This document shows, in pieces, positions 24,652-34,675 of a stretch of 63,287 bases of DNA. Origin of the DNA: Lachnospiraceae bacterium UBA935 (lineage in GTDB: Bacteria; Bacillota; Clostridia; Lachnospirales; Lachnospiraceae); contig DBDJ01000056.1 of NCBI GenBank assembly GCA_002293525.1, positions 1 through 63,287 of the forward strand, in the 5' to 3' direction. Made by a program: the position numbers and the translations under genes. Position 1 is the stretch's first letter; the number at the start of each line of letters is the position of its first letter. The notes under the pieces were generated by a model, which ran no database searches, was not told where the DNA came from, and saw only the letters and a list, made by a program, of their open reading frames with translations.

Positions 24652-25572
24652 ATGGCAAGAAATAGCGTTCCGGCTGGTCCGGCTAAGAAGAAAAATATCA
24701 ATAACGTCGCGTATTTATTTATTGCGCCCTTTATCATCGTCTTTTTGATATTTAGTGTATATCCGGTTTTACGGACTTTGTACCTGAGCTTTACCAGTTA
24801 TCCCGGTTACGGAGAACCGCAGTGGGTGGGGCTGGCTAATTACAACCGGGTAATCAATGATAAGTTTTTCTGGGAGGCCCTGTGGAATACCATAAAAATA
24901 TGGAGTGTCAATATTGTGGTACAATTGGGGGTCGCATTCCTGCTCACCATTGTCTTCAGTGATATTAAGTATAGAATCCGAGGTCTCAGCGTTTTTCGGG
25001 CGGTTTTTTATCTGCCCAATCTGATTGCCGCGGCATCTATCGCTTTTTTATTTAAGACCTTGCTAGACTGGCGGTTCGGTACCCTGAACCAGATACTGGC
25101 CCAGCTGGGGGTTGACAATCCCATCCCGTGGCTTACATCTCCGGACATTGCTCCTTTTTCCGTAGCCATGATCAATGCCTGGATGTGGTTCGGCAATTCT
25201 TTTATCATATTGATGGCCGGCGTCCAAGGCATCCCCAAAGACTACTTTGAAGCGGCGGCGATTGACGGGGCTAACCGCTGGAAGGTGTTCGGCAAGATCA
25301 CCATTCCGATGCTGCGGCCGATCCTGATCTATGTGTCCATTACCTCGCTGATTGGCGGCCTGCAGATGTTTGACATCCCTTTCCTGATCGCTCAGGGCAC
25401 CGATATGACCGCGATCCTCCGCGGACCGCTTCAGACCGTCGTTATGTACATGTATGATTTTGGCTTCCGGACCTTCCAGGTGGGATATGCCGGTTCCATT
25501 GCCTATGCCTTGTTCCTGATTATCCTGGCGGCGGCAGTGATCCAGTTCAAGATAATGAATAAGGAGGATTGA
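24652..25572 (+). CDS. ABC sugar transporter permease (MalF type)
   Basis: 306 residues with six transmembrane segments. The EAA loop EAAAIDGANRWKVFGKITIPM, which contacts the ATPase, is complete. The N-terminus is short and polar (PAKKKNINNVAYLFIAPFI). It pairs with the next gene; no ATPase gene is present, so a shared MsiK/UgpC-type ATPase encoded elsewhere must energise it. AGGAGA lies before ATG 24652. Confidence 0.93.
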   Translation: MARNSVPAGPAKKKNINNVAYLFIAPFIIVFLIFSVYPVLRTLYLSFTSYPGYGEPQWVGLANYNRVINDKFFWEALWNTIKIWSVNIVVQLGVAFLLTIVFSDIKYRIRGLSVFRAVFYLPNLIAAASIAFLFKTLLDWRFGTLNQILAQLGVDNPIPWLTSPDIAPFSVAMINAWMWFGNSFIILMAGVQGIPKDYFEAAAIDGANRWKVFGKITIPMLRPILIYVSITSLIGGLQMFDIPFLIAQGTDMTAILRGPLQTVVMYMYDFGFRTFQVGYAGSIAYALFLIILAAAVIQFKIMNKED

Positions 25573-25574
25573 TC

Positions 25575-26402
25575 ATGTGGACTTTAACTAAGAAATGCAT
25601 CCTATATGTCTTGCTGATTGCCCTGGCCTTGATCTGTGTCCTGCCCTTTTTGCTGATGATGGTCAATGCAACCCGCAGCGGCCGTGAGATCATGACATTT
25701 TTTACCCTGATACCGGGGGATTCTCTCGGAGAAAACTGGGAAGCGGTAATTAATTATTTTAACCTGTTCCGGGGCTATCTTAACAGCTTGATCGTAGCTG
25801 TCCCCGCCACCTTGCTGACAGCTTATTTTTCCTCGCTGACCGGCTATGCCCTGGCCATCTATCAGTTCCGGGGCCGTAACCTGATGTTCGGCGTGATCGT
25901 GATTTTTATGATGATACCGGGACAGCTGGGGCTGCTGGGATTCTACAACCTGATCAGCGGCTTAAAACTGGTCAATTCCTATATACCCCTGATTATCCCT
26001 GCGATAGCAGCACCAGGAACCGTGTTTTTCCTGCGCCAGTACGTGCTGTCCGTCCTGTCAAAGACCCTGCTGGAAGCCGCCCGCATCGACGGTGCCAGAG
26101 AAATTTATATTTTTCACAAAATTGTCCTGCCGATCATGGCACCCGGCATCGCGACGATGTCTATCGGTGCCTTCATCGGCAACTGGAACAGTTATCTGGT
26201 GCCCTTGATCGTCCTGACCAAGCCGGACCGCTTTACGCTGCCGGTCATGATCGCCTCGCTCAGTGCCTCGACTGACATTGCTACCAACCAAGGGGCGATT
26301 TATCTTTCCGTAGCGATATCGGTTGTCCCGATCCTGATTGTCTTTGCTTTTTGTTCTAAGTATATGATAAGTAGTATTACAGCCGGCAGTATCAAAGAAT
26401 AG
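25575..26402 (+). CDS. ABC sugar transporter permease (MalG type)
   Basis: 275 residues, six transmembrane segments. EAA loop: EAARIDGAREIYIFHKIVLP. ATG 25575 lies 2 bases after the stop of the previous gene, and its AGGAGG sits inside that gene, so the two are translationally coupled. Second half of the permease pair. Confidence 0.93.
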   Translation: MWTLTKKCILYVLLIALALICVLPFLLMMVNATRSGREIMTFFTLIPGDSLGENWEAVINYFNLFRGYLNSLIVAVPATLLTAYFSSLTGYALAIYQFRGRNLMFGVIVIFMMIPGQLGLLGFYNLISGLKLVNSYIPLIIPAIAAPGTVFFLRQYVLSVLSKTLLEAARIDGAREIYIFHKIVLPIMAPGIATMSIGAFIGNWNSYLVPLIVLTKPDRFTLPVMIASLSASTDIATNQGAIYLSVAISVVPILIVFAFCSKYMISSITAGSIKE

Positions 26403-26601
26403 ATTGAAGCGATGATTGCCCGTCTAAAATGCCGATTGCACAGTAACATAAAAAAATGACACAATAAGATAAAATGATTACTTAATATTAACTCCCACAT
26501 ATTGTAAAATAAATCAAAGCACAATATTGAAGATAATGGAAAATGTGCTTTTCGATGCTAATATAAGGTATTTACTCAATCAAGAAAGGAGAACTAACAC
26601 A

Positions 26602-29133
26602 ATGGAGAGAGTACGAATGAAAAAAAAGGAAATCTACAGAGGCTTGGGCCTGTTTCTTGCCATGTTCCTGCTAGTGTCGGCAGTGTTGCCCTTAGCAGGA
26701 GACGGACTTGGCAGCGTCCAGGCGGCTCCCGCAGCGGCAATCACCGACATGGATTATTTTTCGGCCAATGACGGGCCGATTCTTAACGTCTCCGGTGTCG
26801 GAGAGGCAAGCTTCGGTTTTGTGGCACCGATATTTAACAACGGCGCCAATACCTGGGCCGAAGCTGTTGATGACCTTCAGGTCAATGTACTGGTTAACAA
26901 CGTCTGGACAGATATTGACAGTTTGAATCAGTATGTTTATAACTCCAATTGGGGTAACTGGGAAGATGCCGGTTTTAACGGGTACTGGTTTGTCGTTTCC
27001 GAGACAACGCAGATTCAGCTGGTATCCCGCACCAATCCGGGAGTGTCACTTACCTATACGCTTAATTTTACCAACCTCGCCGAATATACGATTACTTCCA
27101 TGGCGGCCACACAGGGACCGCATATTGTCGCCGGTATCACTGGCGGGGCAGGTTTTACCTATCCGACTTTTAACGGCGATTCGGCCATCACCTATGCACA
27201 GGTGGCGGACGACCTGGCGGTTTTTGTCTGGCTGGATGATGAAGAGGAATGGGTGAGTATCGATAATCCGGACAGCGGCTTTGTTTATGATCAGAACTGG
27301 GGTCAGTTCTGGGATGGCGGCGGCGGGTTCTGGATCAACGTGGGACGTACCACCATGCTCAGGCTGGCTTCCAAGGCTTCACCCAATGTGGTTCTGGATT
27401 ACACTATTGAGTTTCAAGTGCCGGTCAGGACTGACTATGTGCTGTCGGCCGATGTGACCACCTATGTCGCTGGCGATATTGGCGCCATCGGGGTTCCGCT
27501 GCCGATGATAGACGGAGATTATCCACGGGAATCAGAGCTGGGTAACTTTGTATATCAGAAATTAGTCAACGGGAACTGGGTAGATCTGGATGATTTCGCC
27601 GTCAGCGGTTTCAGCTATCAAGGTAACGGGTACAACAGCTTGTCGGCCAGTGATCAGTGGGGATACTGGGTGGATCATATCTATGGCCTCTGGTTCCAGC
27701 CGATCCAGGAAGACATGCAGATCCGTATCGGTTATCCTACTAACGGGGAAGCGGGCGGACCGCTTGGCAGTAACTTTATCGTCTATCAGTTTATCGGCAA
27801 TCCCAATGCCCCGCGTCCCGATGTGTCAGATCTCGGGAATATTGAGCTAGGAACCGATTCCGACCCGGACATCGACGGCTGGAATATGATATGGAACGAT
27901 GAGTTTAACGGGACTTCCTTAGACATGTCTAACTGGAGATATGATCCCGGTTATTATCTCAATGACGATGCTGATACCTGGGGCTGGGGCAATGCTGAAC
28001 TGGAACATTATACCGAAAGCACGGACAATACCTTTGTGGATAACGGCAAGCTGAACTTGCGGGCATTGGATGATCCGGCTACCTTCCCGCAGGATCCGAC
28101 TCGGGTGGCTCCATATTCTTCAGGCAAGATCGTGTCAAGGGGTAATTTTTCCTTTAAATACGGGAGGATTGACTTCAGAGCCAAGCTTCCGGCGGGTGAT
28201 GCTTTATGGCCGGCCTTATGGCTGCTACCGGCGGACGACGCCTACGGTGGCTGGGCAGCTTCCGGGGAAATCGACGTCATGGAAGCCAGAGGACGTCTGC
28301 CCGGAGCCACCAGCGGTGCGCTGCACTATGGCGGACAATGGCCGGCGAATACCCATATCGGCAGCGACTATGCCTTTGAAAACGGCGAGCGGTTCGACAC
28401 CGACTTCCATACCTACAGCCTTGTATGGGAAGAAGACAATATTAAATGGTATGTTGACGGCAATTGTTTCTATAAGGCAACCAATGAACAGTGGTATTCC
28501 CTTGGGGCAAGCAATAACGAGAACGCACCGTTTGATCAGGAATTTTTCATTATTATGAATCTTGCCGTAGGCGGATGGTTTGACGGCGGCATTATGCCGG
28601 ATAAGGGGATTTTCCCGGCTACGATGCAAGTCGATTATGTCAGGGTCTATCAGGAGGAAGGCAGTAATAACGGAACGTATACCGATAACGGCAGTGACAT
28701 AGAAGATCCAGAAGATCCCGAAGATCCGGAAGATCCGGAAGAAGTTCTTTTATCAGGCGGAAGGCCGGTTACGGCGTCAGGATCCGAAAATATCGTATTT
28801 GGCCCGGAATGCCTGACGGATAGCAACCTGGGTTCCAGATGGTCCTCCGACTTTTCCGATACCGCATGGTTTGTTATCGACCTGGAAAGAGTATGCAGCG
28901 TAAGCAAGGTGGTCTTAACTTGGGAGACGGCTTTTGGCGAGAAATTTGAGCTGTACGTTTCTCAGGACGGTAATAATTATACGAAGGTATTTACCCAAGA
29001 TGACGGCTCGGGCGGTACGGAAACAATCAGTTTCGATCCTGTGGATGCTCGCTATATCATGTTCCAGGGTATGCAGAGAGCGTTGCCATACGGATACTCA
29101 ATGTGGGAAGCAGAGGTTTTCGGCACTGAATGA
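26602..29133 (+). CDS. Secreted GH16 endo-beta-1,3-glucanase with three N-terminal repeats and a discoidin module
   Basis: 843 residues. A signal peptide (cleavage near VQA-AP) is followed by three repeats of about 90-110 residues (roughly 50-135, 140-235, 245-350). Each contains a WG.W.D...G.WF/WI pattern and ends in a strand such as LTYTLNF, LDYTIEF or FIVYQF. I do not recognise them; they are probably beta-sandwich carbohydrate binders. The GH16 domain follows (about 400-660), with catalytic GEIDVMEARG: E556 nucleophile, D558, E561 acid/base. An EDPEDPEDP linker (9-base repeats) leads to a C-terminal F5/8 type C (CBM32-like) module. Substrate inferred as laminarin-type glucan. ATG 26602 follows AAAGGAGA. 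Confidence 0.9.
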   Translation: MERVRMKKKEIYRGLGLFLAMFLLVSAVLPLAGDGLGSVQAAPAAAITDMDYFSANDGPILNVSGVGEASFGFVAPIFNNGANTWAEAVDDLQVNVLVNNVWTDIDSLNQYVYNSNWGNWEDAGFNGYWFVVSETTQIQLVSRTNPGVSLTYTLNFTNLAEYTITSMAATQGPHIVAGITGGAGFTYPTFNGDSAITYAQVADDLAVFVWLDDEEEWVSIDNPDSGFVYDQNWGQFWDGGGGFWINVGRTTMLRLASKASPNVVLDYTIEFQVPVRTDYVLSADVTTYVAGDIGAIGVPLPMIDGDYPRESELGNFVYQKLVNGNWVDLDDFAVSGFSYQGNGYNSLSASDQWGYWVDHIYGLWFQPIQEDMQIRIGYPTNGEAGGPLGSNFIVYQFIGNPNAPRPDVSDLGNIELGTDSDPDIDGWNMIWNDEFNGTSLDMSNWRYDPGYYLNDDADTWGWGNAELEHYTESTDNTFVDNGKLNLRALDDPATFPQDPTRVAPYSSGKIVSRGNFSFKYGRIDFRAKLPAGDALWPALWLLPADDAYGGWAASGEIDVMEARGRLPGATSGALHYGGQWPANTHIGSDYAFENGERFDTDFHTYSLVWEEDNIKWYVDGNCFYKATNEQWYSLGASNNENAPFDQEFFIIMNLAVGGWFDGGIMPDKGIFPATMQVDYVRVYQEEGSNNGTYTDNGSDIEDPEDPEDPEDPEEVLLSGGRPVTASGSENIVFGPECLTDSNLGSRWSSDFSDTAWFVIDLERVCSVSKVVLTWETAFGEKFELYVSQDGNNYTKVFTQDDGSGGTETISFDPVDARYIMFQGMQRALPYGYSMWEAEVFGTE

Positions 29134-29138
29134 AATGG

Positions 29139-29265
29139 CTTAGGAAACGCTGATGAAAGCGTTTCCCGCGCCGGATTTACGGCACAAAGTGCCAGCTTCC
29201 ACTGCAAATCCGTGCGCATCCCGTGGAGCGTCTAAGGAAATACTGATGCATCAGTGTTTCCTTAG
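29139..29265 (-). repeat. Three-hairpin intergenic element, copy B
   Basis: Inverted relative to copies A and C. Its outer palindrome (29232-29265) is nearly perfect over 34 bases: CTAAGGAAATACTGATG pairs with CATCAGTGTTTCCTTAG. It begins 6 bases after the GH16 stop codon and could act as a terminator. Confidence 0.85.
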
Positions 29266-29350
29266 AAACTAACAAGTAGAAGCACGCAGTTAGTTGAATG
29301 TAATTTAAATGTAACAAAATATAATGTTTTCATTTGACTCAGCTCTCTTA

Positions 29351-29386
29351 TCTAAGGAAACACTGGATTTCAGGTGTTTCCTTAGA
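29351..29386. repeat. Solo terminal hairpin of the element family
   Basis: CTAAGGAAACACTGGA pairs with CAGGTGTTTCCTTAG around a short loop. It matches the left palindrome of the three-hairpin element but lacks the other two parts. Confidence 0.75.
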
Positions 29387-29512
29387 ATATGTAATTAAAA
29401 ACACAGGATCAAAAAAATAACCGATGCTCTGAAGTAAATTAATCTTTGCAATACAATACATTTTTTGTTAATATTTAAGTATGTGAAACAAAGAGGGGGG
29501 GGCAGGGGTTGC

Positions 29513-31234
29513 GTGAGTAAGAATAAACAATATCAATACAAAAAGAGAATTTTTATTTTGATATCCATAATTTTAATATTCTTTCTGTTTTGTGGCGGAT
29601 GCAGCCACTATCCCGGCCTTAACGGCTCGGATCAGAGTACACCGGTTCAAGGCGGTGCGGTTCAGTCGGAGCAGGATGCGAAGGAGCGTTTGGAGGCTGA
29701 ACAAGCAGCCGGATCAGAAATCAGATCAGAAATCGGACCAGAAATCGGACCAGAAGAAGTCATTACCTTCGACTGGTACATCAATTTTTCTTGGTACGAT
29801 ACCGTTTGGGGGGATAATATGGTGTCTCGGGCCATCACGGAAAACACCGGCGTGGATGTCAATTTTATTGTTCCCATGGGCAGTGAAACGGAAAAGTTTA
29901 ATTCACTGATTGCTTCGGATACGTTGCCGGATATCATCACGCTGGGCTGGTGGGAAACCCAGGTGGATGAAATGATCGCTAAGGATCTGGTATATGCCCT
30001 GAATGGACTGGCTGATGAATACGAGCCGTATTTTTGGGAAGTGGCAGACGAGGCGGTCATCGAATGGTATACCAGAGAGGACGGCAATATCTATTGCTAT
30101 CCTAACTCTTTTTACCGGCCTTCGGATTATGAAGACTATGATAATATCGGTTCTCAGCAGACCTTTCTGGTCAGAAAAGATATCTATGAGGCCATCGGCA
30201 GCCCTGACATGACAACTCCTGAGGGGTTTGCGGCAGCAGTAAAGGCGGCAGCGGAAAACTTTCCGTTGGTAGACGGCAAACCGCTGATTCCCATCGGAGC
30301 CCATGAATTTAATGAAACCGGATGTATCTCTTTTGATCTTCACCTCCAGAATTTCCTGGCAGTTCCCTTTGAGAAAGACGGGGTCTATTATGACCGCTAC
30401 GCTGACCCGGAATACATCAGTTGGCTGAAAGTGTTTCGGCAGCTGGGTGAGGAAGGCTATCTGAAAGAAGATATTTTCATCGACCAGCGGATGCAGATGC
30501 GGGAAAAGCTGGCGGAAGGCCGGTATTTCTGTATGATCTATCAGCGCACCGACATCGAGGAAGAACAGAAATTGCTCTATGCCCAGGATCCGGAGCAGAT
30601 CTATGTCGCGGTTGACGGACCTAAGAATGCCCAGGGTTCCGACCATCTTCTGCCGGGAGCCGGCATTAACGGCTGGACAGTGACTTTGATTTCCCGTAAT
30701 TGCCGGGATCCGGAACGAGCCATGCGCTTTCTTACCTATCTGATGAGCGAAGCGGGCCAGAAAATGACTTATCTGGGAATCGAGGGCGAGACGTATGACA
30801 TCGTGGACGGCAAGCCCTGCATCAAGGAAGAAGTCTCCGAACTGATGAATACCGACCAGACCTCATACAATCGTATTTATGGCGGCAATAATGCTTATTG
30901 GATGCTTCAGGACAATGTGATGCAGCTAAAGTGGCTGCCGCCCTTAGAGCCGCCGACAGGACAGCTGTTAGAGTGGACCTACCCCTACACCAGATACCTG
31001 GGCCAGTATGAAATTAATTTTGACGTCAATTCTCCGGAAGGGGAAGCGAACCGGCAGATTCAGTTATTGTGGAGTACCGTGCTGCCGCGGCTGCTGCTGG
31101 CCTCGTCAGAAGCCGAGTTTGACCGTCTTTTTGATAATTTCTTAGAGGAACGAAGGAATCTGGGCCATGACGACGTGATGGCAGAGAGTACCCGGCAGAT
31201 GCGGGCCGCCAAGGAAAAGCTGGGATTGAAATAG
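29513..31234 (+). CDS. Orphan solute-binding lipoprotein next to a two-component system
   Basis: 573 residues. GTG 29513 follows a G-rich ribosome site containing eight consecutive G. A basic N-terminus, a hydrophobic core and a lipobox ending FCGGC mark a lipoprotein. A linker with 12-base repeats (SEIRSEIGPEIGPEE) precedes a large type 1 binding-protein fold of the LplA/YtcQ class (FNSLIASDTLPDIITLG; GINGWTVTLISRN). No permease adjoins it. Directly upstream of a YesM/YesN pair, it may feed the kinase or serve a transporter elsewhere. Confidence 0.85.
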   Translation: MSKNKQYQYKKRIFILISIILIFFLFCGGCSHYPGLNGSDQSTPVQGGAVQSEQDAKERLEAEQAAGSEIRSEIGPEIGPEEVITFDWYINFSWYDTVWGDNMVSRAITENTGVDVNFIVPMGSETEKFNSLIASDTLPDIITLGWWETQVDEMIAKDLVYALNGLADEYEPYFWEVADEAVIEWYTREDGNIYCYPNSFYRPSDYEDYDNIGSQQTFLVRKDIYEAIGSPDMTTPEGFAAAVKAAAENFPLVDGKPLIPIGAHEFNETGCISFDLHLQNFLAVPFEKDGVYYDRYADPEYISWLKVFRQLGEEGYLKEDIFIDQRMQMREKLAEGRYFCMIYQRTDIEEEQKLLYAQDPEQIYVAVDGPKNAQGSDHLLPGAGINGWTVTLISRNCRDPERAMRFLTYLMSEAGQKMTYLGIEGETYDIVDGKPCIKEEVSELMNTDQTSYNRIYGGNNAYWMLQDNVMQLKWLPPLEPPTGQLLEWTYPYTRYLGQYEINFDVNSPEGEANRQIQLLWSTVLPRLLLASSEAEFDRLFDNFLEERRNLGHDDVMAESTRQMRAAKEKLGLK

Positions 31235-31257
31235 TAGATAGGTTGACGGTTTTATGT

Positions 31258-33111
31258 ATGGTTAACATGAAAGCAAAGTTCAAAAAGCTAAAACTAAATA
31301 TTAAATTTACTATTGTGATCATCTTATTCGTGCTAATGCCGATGTTGGCTTTTTCATTGTTCTTGTTTGCCAATATAGAAAGAAATGCAGTAGACCGCCG
31401 TCTTGACGCCATGGCCTATCGGATGGAGAAGAGCTATGATCAGATTATCAAAAACATTGATGCCATCAACATGTCCTCGCAGTTCTTTCTCAGCGATGCC
31501 GGTCTGCGGAATCATCTGAGAGCAGTCAAGAACGGCAGTCCGATCATGCCCCTGGAGCTGATGGATTTTTATAACGAAAACATCATTTTTCTGGAACGGA
31601 TGCTGAACAATAACCCCTATCTCTATCAGATCCGCGTCTATGCCGACAGTCCGGATATGCAGGAAATGATGCCGATCCTTTACCGTACCGAGCGGATGCG
31701 CCGCCTTGCCTGGGCGGCGGAAACAGCGGGTGGCATGGAGGATATGGAACCCGGCTGGAAATTTGACTATTATGACACGTTATTTGACGTGAACGCTGTC
31801 AACCGAACCAAGAAAATCATGTCATTGGTAATGCCGGTTACGGACGTAAAAGAAGGACAGATCGGCATTCTGGAAGTTGCTATGTATATGGAAACCATGT
31901 TCCCGGTAATCTATGATCCGGAGCAAGGAACTTTTGGTTTTTTTGTGGATCAAAGCGGGACGGTTTATTATGATGACAGCGTGCATAATGATAATAGCAG
32001 CAGAGAATTCAAGGGCCTGGATTTCTATGTCAGTGATCCGGATATCAACGCTGCATGGCAGGATGGCAAGGAAACGGTTTTTTATGCCACTCTGCAAAGC
32101 CAGCCGTTCGTTGTAGGTATCAAGCCGGTTGATGAGATAGACGGCGTTTTGGTGTGTTTCGACAGCCTGGAGGCCGAGCTGGGCGGTGTCGGCCGCCTGC
32201 GGCTCATGTTCATGGCCATAGCAATGGTCATCGTGGTCATCCTGATCTATATCATCAATCTTATCGTCAAGAGCCTGCTTCATCAGTTTTATGACATTCT
32301 CCACTCAATCAGGGAAGTACAGAAGGGCGACCTGGATGTGGTGATCACCGGCGGCGGGCCGGACGAGATGGGTGAGCTGGGAACGCAGATCAATACGATG
32401 CTCAGGCGCATCAAACAGTTGATGGCAGACAACGTGAACAGGGAGATTCTGGCTCGCCATTCTGAGATCAGGGCCTTGCAGAACCAGATCAATGCGCATT
32501 TCATCTACAATGTCCTGGAATCCATCAAGATGATGGCAGAGATCGATGAAAAATATGTCATATCGGATGCCATAACCGCCCTGGGCAAACTGCTCCGCTA
32601 CAGTATGCGCTGGAATGATGATTATGTGTCGGTCGCGGAAGAGCTGGACTACATCAAGAATTATATGCAGCTGATTAATCTACGGTTTGATTATGAAATC
32701 GACCTTGCGGTAACTATGCCGGAAGACATCCGTTCGCAGCGGGTGCCGAAGATGTCCCTGCAGCCTATTATTGAAAACGCTATTTATCATGGGATTGAAC
32801 AGCTGGCGGAAGATACCAGCATCTATATCAAAGGTCTCAGGGACGGCGACGACTGCGTGATTGAGATTACTGATATGGGAAAAGGCATGAGCGAGGAAGA
32901 GGTGAATCAGCTTTACTCAAAGATAAACGTAACGGTTGAAACTTCCGGTGGCACTGGAAACGGGATCGGTCTAAAGAACGTCCAGGATCGGATCAAGATC
33001 GGCTACGGGGAAGAATACGGCCTCAGAATCAGTTCCCAGCTCGGGCTGTATACGAAAATCATCATCAGGATTCCGGTCACAGTCGGAGTAAGGGGAGAAG
33101 GATATGAATAA
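31258..33111 (+). CDS. YesM-type sensor histidine kinase
   Basis: 617 residues. Two membrane helices (about 16-36 and 320-340) bracket an extracellular Cache-like sensor domain. HAMP (about 340-395), His_kinase (QINAHFIYNVLESIKMM, with the phospho-accepting His) and HATPase domains follow (IIENAIYHGIEQL; DMGKGM; GTGNGIGLKNVQDR). It probably senses glucan fragments, perhaps through the adjacent lipoprotein. Its 3' end overlaps the regulator gene by 8 bases. The start is uncertain (ATG 31258 or 31267, TTG 31243); no strong ribosome site is seen. Confidence 0.92.
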   Translation: MVNMKAKFKKLKLNIKFTIVIILFVLMPMLAFSLFLFANIERNAVDRRLDAMAYRMEKSYDQIIKNIDAINMSSQFFLSDAGLRNHLRAVKNGSPIMPLELMDFYNENIIFLERMLNNNPYLYQIRVYADSPDMQEMMPILYRTERMRRLAWAAETAGGMEDMEPGWKFDYYDTLFDVNAVNRTKKIMSLVMPVTDVKEGQIGILEVAMYMETMFPVIYDPEQGTFGFFVDQSGTVYYDDSVHNDNSSREFKGLDFYVSDPDINAAWQDGKETVFYATLQSQPFVVGIKPVDEIDGVLVCFDSLEAELGGVGRLRLMFMAIAMVIVVILIYIINLIVKSLLHQFYDILHSIREVQKGDLDVVITGGGPDEMGELGTQINTMLRRIKQLMADNVNREILARHSEIRALQNQINAHFIYNVLESIKMMAEIDEKYVISDAITALGKLLRYSMRWNDDYVSVAEELDYIKNYMQLINLRFDYEIDLAVTMPEDIRSQRVPKMSLQPIIENAIYHGIEQLAEDTSIYIKGLRDGDDCVIEITDMGKGMSEEEVNQLYSKINVTVETSGGTGNGIGLKNVQDRIKIGYGEEYGLRISSQLGLYTKIIIRIPVTVGVRGEGYE

Positions 33112-34675
33112 GATTATGGTCGTAGAAGATGAAAAACTGATCAGACAAGGCATTATCTCGATGATTCGCCGCTCCGGCATCCCGGTGGCGGAGATCTGGG
33201 AAGCAGCCAACGGGGAAGCAGCGCTGGAGCTTATTGCCGGGCAGAAGTTCGATGTCGTATTTACCGATATCCGGATGCCGAAAATGGACGGGCTGGCATT
33301 AGTAAAGGAACTTCAGAAGCTGGCCTCGCCGCCGGTGATGATCGCCATCAGCGGATATGACGAATTTAACTATGCGGTAGAAATGCTGCGCTCCGGGGTA
33401 AGGGAATATATCTTGAAACCAATTGAACGGGACATCCTGATCCATCTGCTTGGAAGACTTGAGGAGGAAATCAGCCAAAAAGCCGCCACCGAACAGGGGC
33501 GTATCAGCATCGGTTACCAGCAGCTGAAGTTTTGGATGGTAAACGATCAGTTGACTGAGGCGGAAACAGAAATTATAGTAAAGCAGTACGAAGAATGGTT
33601 TTTTCCGGCGGATTATATGGTGTGCTGTACCAACAATACCAAGGGTATCATGGCATCCGGCGAACACCATATTTATCTGAGTGACGTGGGGGCTCATGAG
33701 CTTTACATCATCGAAGGCGGCGATACGCTGGGCGTGTGGGAACAGCTGCTCCAGGGAAGGTATGTCGGCATCAGTTCCCGCCACTGCGGTTTGGGAGAAC
33801 TGAAAACGGCCTTTCAGGAAGCCGTCGCCGCCAGGCGGGAAGCTTTCTGGCGTAATAAAAAGGTGATTCTGTATAAACCATCAACTCTTGATAAAAATAC
33901 TCCTGATATAAATACTCCTGATATAAATATCCATGCAAAAAATACTTCTGAACAAGATACTCTTGAAAAAGAAATCCCGAAAAAGGTCGTCGTTGCAATG
34001 GAGAACCCTGAAAAGGACATCTCGGAAAAGGAGATTCACATGACCGTACAGCAACTGGGAACCAATCAGGAAAAAGCGGCCAGACGCCGCATCAGCGAAA
34101 TCTTTTTCCAAGGCCGCCGAGGCGGGTATCAGGCAGCTGTCATGGAAAAAAGCATCCAGCTTTTGCTACGGCTCTTTCAGGAAATGTACGGGACAGTTGT
34201 GGAGATGACATCGGAGGCGGAGGATTTATTCGGCCCGCTGTATGTCTATGACTGTGTGGATCAGTTAGAGAAGTCGCTGGATCAGTGGCTGGATCGGCTG
34301 AGTGTTAAACTCAGGAAGGATTTTGACGACTTCCGTAATAAGCAGAAAATCAAACAGGCGATTTTGTACATCCATGAAAACTATAATACCGATCTGAACA
34401 TGGCAGTGGTATCCAATGCGATATCTATGAATTATTCCTTGTTCTCTCATACGTTCAAGCTGTATACCGGCAGCAAGTTTGTCGATTACATCAAAGAGCT
34501 GAGGATCAAGGAAGCCAAGAAACTGCTGGAAACTACCGAACTGAAGATTCATGAGATCAGTCAGAAGATCGGATATGAAAATGAAAAACATTTTATGAAG
34601 ACTTTCAAGGTCGCATGCGGCGTTTCGCCGACAGAGTATCGTAAGAATATGCTACATAAATCCATTCGTCAGTAA
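33104..34675 (+). CDS. YesN-type response regulator with AraC HTH
   Basis: 523 residues. Receiver domain with VEDE and phospho-acceptor D55 in FTDIRMPKMDG; C-terminal AraC/HTH_18 domain (about 425-520: SLFSHTFKLYTGSKFVDYIK; KIGYENEKHFMKTFK). Between them a linker of about 35 residues is built from seven 5-residue units (NTPDI, NTPDI, NTSEQ...), coded by 15-base repeats at 33881-33985. Partner of the preceding kinase, with ATG inside the kinase gene. Likely activator of the glucan genes. Confidence 0.93.
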   Translation: MNKIMVVEDEKLIRQGIISMIRRSGIPVAEIWEAANGEAALELIAGQKFDVVFTDIRMPKMDGLALVKELQKLASPPVMIAISGYDEFNYAVEMLRSGVREYILKPIERDILIHLLGRLEEEISQKAATEQGRISIGYQQLKFWMVNDQLTEAETEIIVKQYEEWFFPADYMVCCTNNTKGIMASGEHHIYLSDVGAHELYIIEGGDTLGVWEQLLQGRYVGISSRHCGLGELKTAFQEAVAARREAFWRNKKVILYKPSTLDKNTPDINTPDINIHAKNTSEQDTLEKEIPKKVVVAMENPEKDISEKEIHMTVQQLGTNQEKAARRRISEIFFQGRRGGYQAAVMEKSIQLLLRLFQEMYGTVVEMTSEAEDLFGPLYVYDCVDQLEKSLDQWLDRLSVKLRKDFDDFRNKQKIKQAILYIHENYNTDLNMAVVSNAISMNYSLFSHTFKLYTGSKFVDYIKELRIKEAKKLLETTELKIHEISQKIGYENEKHFMKTFKVACGVSPTEYRKNMLHKSIRQ

